Shown here piece after piece: positions 1-6,567 of a stretch of 17,861 nucleotides of DNA; the stretch's first letter is position 1, and each line of letters begins with the position of its first letter. The notes below the pieces were generated by a model. That model made no database searches and was not told the DNA's origin. It worked only from the letters and a program-made list of their open reading frames with translations. The position numbers and the translations under genes were made by a program. The DNA is from Treponema sp. (lineage in GTDB: Bacteria > Spirochaetota > Spirochaetia > Treponematales > Treponemataceae), in contig JAITOJ010000137.1 of assembly GCA_031290005.1 (NCBI GenBank), positions 1-17,861 on the forward strand, given 5' to 3'.

Positions 1-168
1 AATTTGACGGTAGAAAATTGTGGGATTCTCAAAAACCCCTCACCGTATATATGGATTTTTTTATGCGTTTTGGGACATTTTTTGGGGGAAATTCGGGGGA
101 ATTTGTAAAAAAAGAGGGGCGTACACAAAACACAGGGAATGTGGTATACTGGGGCTAAGGAGTTTGAT

Positions 169-405
169 ATGGAAGCAACAAAAAAAATGACCAGCAGGGA
201 AAAGACGGCGCTTTGGATGGAATCCTACAAAATGGAAGATGCCGGCAAAAAGGAAGATGCCTTGGCCTTTCGCATGAAAATGATACCTCTGGAACCCTGG
301 CTGGCGAAGATCGCCAAAAAGAGGCTCGGGGCCGATTTTCTGAGAGACGGCTGGAATTTGACTGAAGTGGAGGCGGAGTTTGGACCAGATTGGCTTGACC
401 GATGA
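169..405 (+). CDS. Hypothetical 78-residue protein
   Basis: A small charged, soluble protein with no signal peptide or membrane segment. An upstream in-frame ATG at 139 exists, but the start at 169 is preferred because an AAGGAG ribosome site lies about 8 bases before it (near 157). The protein is rich in Lys, Glu and Met in its first half and ends in a GADFLRDGWNLTE...FGPDWLDR segment rich in aromatic and acidic residues. I do not recognise a named family; the sequence has the feel of small accessory proteins found in gut treponemes. A TATACT hexamer at 145-150 could be a -10 element, but no convincing -35 is visible. It is followed after about 130 bases by another small gene; whether the two act together is unknown. 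Confidence 0.5.
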   Translation: MEATKKMTSREKTALWMESYKMEDAGKKEDALAFRMKMIPLEPWLAKIAKKRLGADFLRDGWNLTEVEAEFGPDWLDR

Positions 406-440
406 CAAATAGAGGGGAGAGATGGCAGAGGGGTTGCCGC

Positions 441-469
441 TTGTCTTTTAAGGGGAAGTGAGGTATACT
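441..469 (+). promoter_or_regulatory. Sigma70-type promoter for the 66-residue gene
   Basis: TTGTCT (441-446), a 17-base spacer and TATACT (464-469). The pattern is nearly the same as the promoter at 1616-1644 (TTGTCA-N17-TATACT). It lies about 70 bases upstream of the ATG at 538, implying a short leader. Confidence 0.55.
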
Positions 470-537
470 GGAAGCATGGATGAAGCCTTGCGTATTTATA
501 TGGAATAAGAAAAGCTGGTTTATGGAGGAAATAGAAA

Positions 538-738
538 ATGACTAGTCAAGCGCCGGTAAAAGACATGAATACGATACGGAAATTAGGGATTGAGGTATTA
601 ACCGAACGGCTGGGCCCCATTGGTATGATCGAATTTATGCACCAATTTGATTCCGGCTACGGTGACTATACCAAAGAACGCCATGAATGGCTGGATAATC
701 TCAGTATTGAAGATATAAGCGATGCACTAAAGCACTGA
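538..738 (+). CDS. Hypothetical 66-residue protein
   Basis: A small acidic protein with the recognisable stretch LGPIGMIEFMHQF, then GDYTKERHEWLDNLSIED. A GGAGG ribosome site at about 523-527 supports the ATG at 538; an in-frame ATG at 565 is an alternative. No signal peptide, membrane helix or cysteines. Similar short proteins (a gly/hydrophobic core followed by a GDYT.ERH.WLDNL motif) occur in cyanobacteria and spirochetes as far as I recall, without a known role; a toxin-antitoxin partner role is possible but not shown. The gene has its own promoter at 441-469 and is followed 35 bases later by the broken AraC-family gene. Confidence 0.6.
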   Translation: MTSQAPVKDMNTIRKLGIEVLTERLGPIGMIEFMHQFDSGYGDYTKERHEWLDNLSIEDISDALKH

Positions 739-773
739 GCCTGCCGGTCTCTATTTGTCTGTAGGAGAGTTTT

Positions 774-1598
774 ATGCAGAATTATGTAAAGGAAGTTGAA
801 ATCATACCTCGCATCAATTATCTGGTTTTTCGCAAGTGCCCCGCGGGCTGGCATATCCCCCCGCATCTTGTGGATGATTACGATATAACCTATGTTATAA
901 GCGGCAATGCCCAGTACACCATAAACGACAAGGTCTACGATTTGGCTCCCGGGGATTTGCTCTGCCTGTCCGACGGTGACAAAAAAGAGGCCATTACGTA
1001 TTCCGACCGGCTTATGCATTGCTTTTCGGTCAATTTCCGGCTGTATAACGCGCCGCATGGGGGGGGGGGGGGGGGGGTTTTAACCATTACGGTTTTGTAA
1101 AAAATCGGCGCAAAAAACGAAATCATCCAGCTTTTTCATGAACTGGTATACACCTGGCTGGGACGCAGGCCGGGGCATACCATCAGGGCGACAGGACTGC
1201 TTACCCTGATTCTGCACCGTTTCTACGAGTTATTCGTATACAATATTGATTCCCTTGACGCCGACTACCGGATACAAAAAATATGCCGCTATATCGCCGA
1301 GCATTACAGCGACCAGCTCACCGTGCGCGAGATGGCGGAACGGCTGAACCTGAACCCGGTCTATTTTGGCGCTCTTTTCAAAAAAGAAACCGGCGTCACC
1401 ATGAACCAGTACCTGATACAAACCCGCATGAGGAACGCGGAAAATATGCTGCGAAGCGGCGAATATAAAATAAAAAAAGCCGCCGAACGCTGCGGCTACA
1501 CCGACATGTACTATTTCCGCAAACAGTTTAAGGCCCAGATAGGCATCCCGCCTTCTCAGTGTATCCCCAAAAGGCAGCAAATGCACGTAACTATATAA
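774..1598 (+). pseudogene. AraC-family transcriptional regulator, interrupted
   Basis: A cupin-type ligand-binding half followed by a complete AraC helix-turn-helix half in the same reading frame, separated by a TAA at 1098-1100. The start at 774 has a TAGGAG ribosome site at 761-766. The first half reads ...FRKCPAGWHIPPH...YVISGNAQYTINDKVYDLAPGDLL, typical of an AraC N-terminal cupin. It then runs into 19 consecutive G (1059-1077) coding for poly-Gly. After the stop, the frame continues as KIGAKNEIIQLFHELVYTWL and then two HTH motifs (LTVREMAERLNLNPVYFGAL and IKKAAERCGYTDMYYFRKQF). Without the stop it would be about 274 residues, the normal size for the family. A shift in the G run alone does not rescue it: a further change at the stop or in the adjoining A6 run is needed. 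A separate HTH fragment from an internal ATG (1323) is possible. It is either a decayed or switchable gene or a homopolymer sequencing error. Confidence 0.75.
1059..1077 (+). repeat. Poly-G tract (19 G)
   Basis: An uninterrupted run of 19 G inside the AraC-family gene, followed by TTTT and, 21 bases further, an A6 run next to the stop codon. Long G runs are known phase-variation sites in Treponema pallidum (tpr loci and others) and are also prone to sequencing error, so the true length is uncertain. Confidence 0.9.
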
Positions 1599-1615
1599 CC
1601 GGAAACGGTAATTTC

Positions 1616-1644
1616 TTGTCATTATCCCGCCCGTATGCTATACT
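1616..1644 (+). promoter_or_regulatory. Sigma70-type promoter for the AAA/nuclease gene
   Basis: TTGTCA (1616-1621), a 17-base spacer and TATACT (1639-1644). Transcription would begin around 1651, only about 11 bases before the ATG at 1662, just leaving room for the AGAGGAAA ribosome site. This placement is a strong reason to use 1662 rather than the in-frame ATG at 1635, which lies within the promoter. Confidence 0.75.
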
Positions 1645-1661
1645 CTTGCCAGAGGAAACGT

Positions 1662-3236
1662 ATGAAACTACCCATAGGCATACAGACCTTTTCCGACATA
1701 CAGCGAAACGGCTATGTATACGTAGACAAAACCCGGGAAATCCACCGGATGATAAATCGCGGCAAAGTATTTTTCCTGTCCCGGCCCCGGCGTTTCGGCA
1801 AGTCCCTGCTCATCAGTACCCTTGAGGCTATTTTTAAGGGGGAGAAGGCCCTGTTTGAGGGGCTGTACATTGCCGATAAAATTGACTGGAACGAATGGTA
1901 TCCGGTTATCAAGCTGGACTGGGGCGGCATCAGCCATTTCTCGGCGGCGCAAATGGAGGAAGGGACCGCGATACATCTGAAAAGAATAGCCGCTTCCCAT
2001 GACATAACCCTTGAGCAGACTCGGGCATCGGATCGATTTGAGGAATTGATAGACATTTTGCATCAGCAAACCGGCAGGCAGGTGGTGGTCCTGGTAGACG
2101 AATACGATATGCCTATACTGGATGCTTTGGACGGGCCGGTGGAAATAATTGATGAAATACGAAAATTTCTGCAATCCTTTTACAAAGTTCTTAAAACCGC
2201 CGACGAGCATTTGCGTTTTGTGTTTCTCACCGGGGTATCCAAGTTTTCCAAGGTGTCGATATTTTCCGGACTGAACAATCTGAATGATATTACCCTTGAC
2301 GCTGAATATGCCGCCCTCTGCGGGTATACCCAGGATGAGTTGGAGCGTTACTTTGATTCGGCGATTGATGAGATGGCGCTGGCTCAACAGCGGAGCAGGC
2401 AGGACCTTTTGGAACGTATCCGTTATTGGTACAACGGTTTTTCCTGGGACGGGGTGACCCCGGTATACAATCCCTTCTCAACGCTGCTGCTGTTTAGCAA
2501 AAAAATCTTCAGAGACTACTGGTTTGAAACTGGGACGCCCACATTTCTGGTCAACATCATCAAAGAACGCAACGATGTAAAAGTTCTGCTGGAACCTGTT
2601 GAAATAAACGATTCAAATCTTGACAGTTTCGACTACCGGACTTTGGACACCAAAATATTGTTATTCCAAACCGGTTATCTTGCGGTAAAGCAGGTGATTA
2701 AAGATCATTTTGGAGAAAAGCTGATATATACGCTGGGTGTTCCGAATGAAGAAGTGCGTTCAGCGATGCTGGAATATTTGACGAGCAGTTTTGCCGCGTA
2801 TCCGGTGTCTGATACTGCTATCATGCGCGGTCGCATGATGGGCCAGCTTTTCGATGGCGATGTAAGCGGCCTTGAGAGGAATATACGGGAACTGTTCGCG
2901 GGTATTCCCAATCAACTGCATCTGCCCTGTGAAGCCTATTATCATTCATTGCTGCTGCTGTGGCTGAATATGCTTGGGTTTGACGTGCAGGCGGAAGTAT
3001 CCACCGACAAGGGACGGATAGACGCGGTGTGGACATGGGAAGACCGGGTGGTGATAGCGGAAGTGAAATATGCGGTGAAAGGGAGGGTAGGACCGCTTTT
3101 GAAAAAAGCGATGGCGCAAATCCGTAAACAGTGTTACTATGAGCGGTATAACGGCGTGAAGCGCAGGATAGCGTTATTGGCGATAGGGTTTGCGGGAAAA
3201 GACATTTCCTGCCGCATGACGGAACTAGCCGTATAA
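1662..3236 (+). CDS. Predicted AAA-ATPase with PD-(D/E)XK nuclease-like domain
   Basis: A 524-residue protein of the 'AAA-ATPase-like' family (DUF1703 type), abundant in gut bacteria and of unestablished function. The N-terminus LPIGIQTFSDIQRNGYVYVD is typical. A Walker A-like motif RPRRFGKSLL lies at residues 41-50, Walker B VVVLVDEYD at 141-149, and the sensor-like segment FLTGVSKFSKVSIFSGLNN at about 188-206. The C-terminus carries a PD-(D/E)XK nuclease-like core: GRID (451-454) followed by AEVKY (466-470), giving the D...E-x-K triad. Length is normal and the gene appears intact. It has its own promoter at 1616-1644 and sits between a broken regulator and a tRNA, consistent with an accessory, often multicopy, gene. 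The fold assignments are secure; a biological role such as defence or mobile-element activity is only a guess. Confidence 0.88.
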   Translation: MKLPIGIQTFSDIQRNGYVYVDKTREIHRMINRGKVFFLSRPRRFGKSLLISTLEAIFKGEKALFEGLYIADKIDWNEWYPVIKLDWGGISHFSAAQMEEGTAIHLKRIAASHDITLEQTRASDRFEELIDILHQQTGRQVVVLVDEYDMPILDALDGPVEIIDEIRKFLQSFYKVLKTADEHLRFVFLTGVSKFSKVSIFSGLNNLNDITLDAEYAALCGYTQDELERYFDSAIDEMALAQQRSRQDLLERIRYWYNGFSWDGVTPVYNPFSTLLLFSKKIFRDYWFETGTPTFLVNIIKERNDVKVLLEPVEINDSNLDSFDYRTLDTKILLFQTGYLAVKQVIKDHFGEKLIYTLGVPNEEVRSAMLEYLTSSFAAYPVSDTAIMRGRMMGQLFDGDVSGLERNIRELFAGIPNQLHLPCEAYYHSLLLLWLNMLGFDVQAEVSTDKGRIDAVWTWEDRVVIAEVKYAVKGRVGPLLKKAMAQIRKQCYYERYNGVKRRIALLAIGFAGKDISCRMTELAV

Positions 3237-3260
3237 AAAGTTACATAAAACCCTCAAAAG

Positions 3261-3288
3261 TTACTTGAAACAAAATAAATGATATGAT
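3261..3288 (+). promoter_or_regulatory. Possible tRNA-Pro promoter
   Basis: TTACTT (3261-3266), a 16-base spacer and TATGAT (3283-3288), placing transcription start near 3295, ten bases before the mature tRNA. The -35 is poor. A nine-base sequence AAAAGTTAC occurs twice just upstream (near 3238 and 3256). Confidence 0.35.
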
Positions 3289-3304
3289 AGACTAAAACCA
3301 TTAT

Positions 3305-3378
3305 CGGGCAATAGCGCAGTTGGTTAGCGTACAAGTCTGGGGGACTTGGGGTCCCCGGTTCAAATCCGGGTTGCCCGA
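3305..3378 (+). tRNA. tRNA-Pro (anticodon GGG)
   Basis: A complete 74-base cloverleaf. Acceptor stem CGGGCAA (3305-3311) pairs with TTGCCCG (3371-3377), with discriminator A at 3378. D stem GCGC/GCGT, anticodon stem CAAGT/ACTTG with loop CTGGGGG, anticodon GGG at 3339-3341, five-base variable loop GGGTC, and T arm CCCGG-TTCAAAT-CCGGG. The 3' CCA is not encoded. GGG reads CCC and CCU proline codons. It converges with the minus-strand lipoprotein gene; 3379-3482 between them is AT-rich with nothing I can assign. Confidence 0.96.
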
Positions 3379-3482
3379 TTTCGACACGGTATGGAATAAT
3401 ATCATAGTATATTGGTATTGCATATGAAAGATTATTAAAGCGGCCCAATTTTTTATTTATAAAAGCAAAGAAAATAAAAAAA

Positions 3483-4316
3483 TTATTCAAAACGTATCAA
3501 TCCGGTGATAGTCTCTGTATCAAGGTGAATACCGCTTATCAGGATATGCCCTCCGTCTCCCGCAGTAACCTCCGCAATGGCCAAAGGACTAATAGTTTTT
3601 GCCAGAAGCGGCGCCGCAACCGACGCCAAACGCTCATTATGGATATTGACATCCAGGGACAGGACATACCCTTCGTTCTGCCCGTTCTTTTTCAAAATCC
3701 CGGAAGCGGAAGCTCCGTTCAGAATGGGCAAAATAGCAAGGGCCAGCCTCAGTGAATCGGGCAGCACTGTCAACGCCTGGGGCAGAAAAAACGCTATATC
3801 CGAACCGGAAACTGTCTCGGCCATCCATTGCGGGACATCCGGGGGTAATTTGGAATCCTGCCGGGCAAGCATTGTTTTCACATCCCGGGCGATAAAAAGC
3901 AGCCCCGGCGTACCGGTATAGATTTCTATGTCTGTTGTCTCATGGCGCAGCACATTTTTCTGGACAGCCGCCCAGCCGTTTTTTTGAGTAAACGCTGACT
4001 TCAGCACAGTGCGGGAAAACGAACCGGCCACAGCCAGCTCTGCCGGCTTGGAATCAGGACCAAAGCCGCCGTATAAGATGTGGATGCGTGAAATGATTTG
4101 GTTTACCGTGTGTTCCGGCAGAGCGCCGAAAAATTGTGTCATAAACCGGCCCGCGAGCTGTTCATTTCCTTTTACCGGAAAATAAACATACAATTCGTGG
4201 CTGTCCATCAGGGTAAAGGGGTTTATTTTTTTTATTGGGGACTGGGCCGTTTGGCAGCCGAAAAAAAAGACAAAAACCGCGGCCAACAGCGCAAAAAACA
4301 AAAGGATGCGTCTCAT
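3483..4316 (-). CDS. Putative lipoprotein of unknown function
   Basis: A 277-residue exported protein. The N-terminus MRR followed by a strongly hydrophobic stretch ends in FFFG-C (Cys21), a good spirochete lipobox, so the mature protein should be lipid-anchored at the cell envelope. The remainder has no motif I recognise; it contains the segments LYVYFPVKGNEQLAGRF and SGSDIAFFLPQALTVL and a C-terminal GGHILISGIHLDTETITGLI. Its ATG overlaps the stop of the pantothenate kinase gene by four bases (ATGA), so it is translationally coupled as the last gene of the pfk-coaX unit. No clear terminator follows it. The lipoprotein call is firm; the function is unknown. Confidence 0.85.
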   Translation of the reverse strand: MRRILLFFALLAAVFVFFFGCQTAQSPIKKINPFTLMDSHELYVYFPVKGNEQLAGRFMTQFFGALPEHTVNQIISRIHILYGGFGPDSKPAELAVAGSFSRTVLKSAFTQKNGWAAVQKNVLRHETTDIEIYTGTPGLLFIARDVKTMLARQDSKLPPDVPQWMAETVSGSDIAFFLPQALTVLPDSLRLALAILPILNGASASGILKKNGQNEGYVLSLDVNIHNERLASVAAPLLAKTISPLAIAEVTAGDGGHILISGIHLDTETITGLIRFE

Positions 4317-5107
4317 ATTATTGCAAGCTCCGCAATACGCTTGAGTCCCCGGATGGTAAGCTCTTTATCCACCTGCTGGAAGATCGCGGTAAGCGGCTGA
4401 AGGGCATTGTTAAGCCCGCCGGTGGCGATGACGTGAATATCGCCGGGTGCGATACCTTCCTTTTCCGCCAGTTCCGCCTTCATTCGGTTCACCAGAGATT
4501 CCACCAGCCCCTGATAACCCAGCACGACCCCGGCCTGAATCGACTGAATCGTGTTAAGCCCCAGGGTTGAGGACGGCGCTTCCAAGGGAACCGTAGGGAG
4601 CTGAGCGGCGTTGCTGAACAGGGATTTTATGGCTGTGCCGATTCCCGGCGCAATGGCCGCTCCCCGGATATGTCCGAGGGAACCCACGGCTATGAAGCTG
4701 AGGGCAGTACCGAAATCACCCACAATACAAGCGCCCTTGAAGCGGCACCAGGCTTCCACGGCATTGCAAACCAGATCGCCGCCGATTTCGTGGGCCACAT
4801 CCTCAGAAATTTTTATCGGCAGTTTTGGGAAAATTTGGGGATTGACCAGCAGGGGTTTTTGTCCGGTCATGGTGGAAATCATACCTACAAAAGGTGCAGT
4901 TAAGGCTGGAACCACGGAACTCAGGACAGATGAGCGGACAGCGGCAATTTCAACACTCGCGTCGTGAAACAGGGAGCGCAGAATCGAGCCGTATTCGTCT
5001 CCGGTGCGCCGGGTATCGCTGAAAATACGCCAATTATGGCGCAAGGCGTCGCCCTCGAAAAGGGCTGCCACAATATTTGTGTTCCCTATATCAACTGCCA
5101 GCAGCAT
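4313..5107 (-). CDS. coaX: Type III pantothenate kinase
   Basis: A 264-residue protein of the CoaX (Baf-like) family, which phosphorylates pantothenate in the first step of coenzyme A synthesis in the cytoplasm. Visible motifs of the ASKHA fold: the phosphate-binding DIGNTNI at residues 6-12, the pantothenate/dimer segment containing EIGGDLVCNAVEA at about 107-119, GDFGTALSF (second phosphate motif with the conserved Asp) at about 130-138, GAAIAPGI at about 149-156 and TGG near 231. The family usually has G-A-D in the middle motif; here it is G-G-D, a mild change. Length is normal. It begins four bases after the phosphofructokinase stop and overlaps the lipoprotein gene by four bases, so all three are likely one transcript. 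Confidence 0.95.
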   Translation of the reverse strand: MLLAVDIGNTNIVAALFEGDALRHNWRIFSDTRRTGDEYGSILRSLFHDASVEIAAVRSSVLSSVVPALTAPFVGMISTMTGQKPLLVNPQIFPKLPIKISEDVAHEIGGDLVCNAVEAWCRFKGACIVGDFGTALSFIAVGSLGHIRGAAIAPGIGTAIKSLFSNAAQLPTVPLEAPSSTLGLNTIQSIQAGVVLGYQGLVESLVNRMKAELAEKEGIAPGDIHVIATGGLNNALQPLTAIFQQVDKELTIRGLKRIAELAII

Positions 5108-5111
5108 GGCT

Positions 5112-6485
5112 TTACTTTACCCTCACCATAAGCTTTTCCGGTTCGTTGACCATCAGGGTGGGTTGGCCGATAGCGTCCAGGGCGTCCCGCCAGAGCGAGC
5201 CGTCCGGGTCAACCCGGTGGCGCTGTTGAATCACCAGGTTGATGGGGATATGCACGTACCGGTCGTGCATGAGGCCGATAACCAGCTTGGTCTTGCCAGC
5301 CATTGCCGCGTGCACCGCGTTGTTCCCCAGGCGCTCGCAATAAATCGAGTCGGTGGCAGACGCCACGGCGGAACGCACCTGATAGCTGGGGTCGATGTAT
5401 TTCAGGTTGATGTGGATGTTCTTTGACTCAAAATGCCTGGTGATTTTGTCCCGCAGCAACTGGCCGATGTCTCCCAGCCGGATATTGCCGGAAGCGTCCT
5501 TTTCTCCCGTGGCCCGGAGCAGTTCCTGGCCCGCCCCTTCCGCCACGATGACCACCGCGTGATGGCGCTTCACAATCCGGTTTTCCAAATGGGTCAGAAA
5601 GCCGTTGGGCCCGTCCAGGTCAAAGGGAAGTTCGGGAATCAGGCAGAAGTTCGCCTCGTGGCTGGCCAGGGCCGTTGCCGTTGCGATGAACCCCGACTCC
5701 CTGCCCATGAGCTTGATAAGCCCGATGCCGTTGATGTGGGAATGGGCCTCCATGTGGGCCGTGGATACCGCCTCGGCGGCTTTCTGTACCGCCGTATCAA
5801 ACCCGAAGGAACGCTGGATAAACATCAGGTCGTTGTCCACAGTCTTGGGGATTCCCACCACAGCCACCTTCATGCCCCGGCGTTCGATTTCTTCCGTCAC
5901 CTCCAGAGCGCCCCGCTGGGTGCCGTCTCCGCCCACGATGAAGACCATGTTCATGTTCAGGGCTTCGATGGTATCCGCAATCTCGCTGACCCGGTTGCCG
6001 CCTCCCCGGCTGGTTCCCAGGAAGGAGCCGCCGGTTTTGTGAATTTCGTCCACCACATCCGGGGCCAGGTCGATGGTATCAAGCCCCTGGTCGGCCAGGA
6101 GGCCCTTAAACCCGTAGCGGATGCCCCGGATGCGCCGCACCCCGTAGCGGTCATACAGACACCGGACAATGGCCCGGATAACGTCGTTTATGCCCGGACA
6201 CAGGCCGCCGCAGGTGCAGATGCCCGCGTTGACGTGCTGGGGGGTAAAGTAGATATATTCCCGGGGTCCCGCCTTTTCTACCACGTTGGTGGGCAGTTTT
6301 TTCTGCCCCTTCACGGCCTCCGATTTTTGGGTTATGGCCGAATCCACATCCAGGTCGTACCGGATATAGGACTCGTCTTCAACATAGTTTGCCTTGTAAT
6401 CCCCGTCTTTTGTGGAAAGCATGATAGGGGAGGGGATTTTACAGGGGCCGAGGGTCTCGATACTGAAATCGTATTGGAGTTTCAT
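5112..6485 (-). CDS. pfk: 6-phosphofructokinase (long form, group III type)
   Basis: A 457-residue phosphofructokinase that converts fructose-6-phosphate to fructose-1,6-bisphosphate in glycolysis. Seen motifs: GGLCPGIND at 93-101, GTSRGGG near 157-163, GGDGTQRGA at 185-193, GIPKTVDNDL at 211-220 (catalytic Asp in the TVDND core) and MGRESGF at 262-268. The roughly 80-residue N-terminal extension is usual for the long spirochete/plant-like form. The donor-site residues are mixed: Gly after GGD favours ATP, while Lys in PKTVDND is usual in pyrophosphate-using enzymes and also in trypanosome-type ATP enzymes, so ATP use is favoured but not certain. An AAGGAA ribosome site precedes the ATG, and a strong promoter lies at 6505-6534. 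First gene of a unit with coaX and the lipoprotein. Confidence 0.93.
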   Translation of the reverse strand: MKLQYDFSIETLGPCKIPSPIMLSTKDGDYKANYVEDESYIRYDLDVDSAITQKSEAVKGQKKLPTNVVEKAGPREYIYFTPQHVNAGICTCGGLCPGINDVIRAIVRCLYDRYGVRRIRGIRYGFKGLLADQGLDTIDLAPDVVDEIHKTGGSFLGTSRGGGNRVSEIADTIEALNMNMVFIVGGDGTQRGALEVTEEIERRGMKVAVVGIPKTVDNDLMFIQRSFGFDTAVQKAAEAVSTAHMEAHSHINGIGLIKLMGRESGFIATATALASHEANFCLIPELPFDLDGPNGFLTHLENRIVKRHHAVVIVAEGAGQELLRATGEKDASGNIRLGDIGQLLRDKITRHFESKNIHINLKYIDPSYQVRSAVASATDSIYCERLGNNAVHAAMAGKTKLVIGLMHDRYVHIPINLVIQQRHRVDPDGSLWRDALDAIGQPTLMVNEPEKLMVRVK

Positions 6486-6504
6486 TTTATATTCCTTTAT
6501 GGTA

Positions 6505-6534
6505 ATTCTAGCACAAAGGCGAGTTTGGTGTCAA
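6505..6534 (-). promoter_or_regulatory. Promoter of the pfk-coaX-lipoprotein unit
   Basis: On the minus strand, TTGACA (6534-6529), an 18-base spacer and TAGAAT (6510-6505). Transcription would start near 6498, about a dozen bases before the pfk ATG. It lies in the divergent gap shared with the spiro-SPASM gene, for which I see no equally good promoter. Confidence 0.75.
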
Positions 6535-6567
6535 CGATACTCTTGTTCCTGCCGATACTCTAAGCGT

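Noticed and set aside
476..508. Ten-codon reading frame MDEALRIYME
   Set aside because: Starts seven bases after the -10 element with no ribosome site; too short to support. It may be a leader remnant.
5433..6563. A long plus-strand open frame (376 codons) opposite pfk
   Set aside because: It is antisense to a well-supported phosphofructokinase, His/Pro/Gly-rich as expected for a GC-rich shadow, and matches no family.
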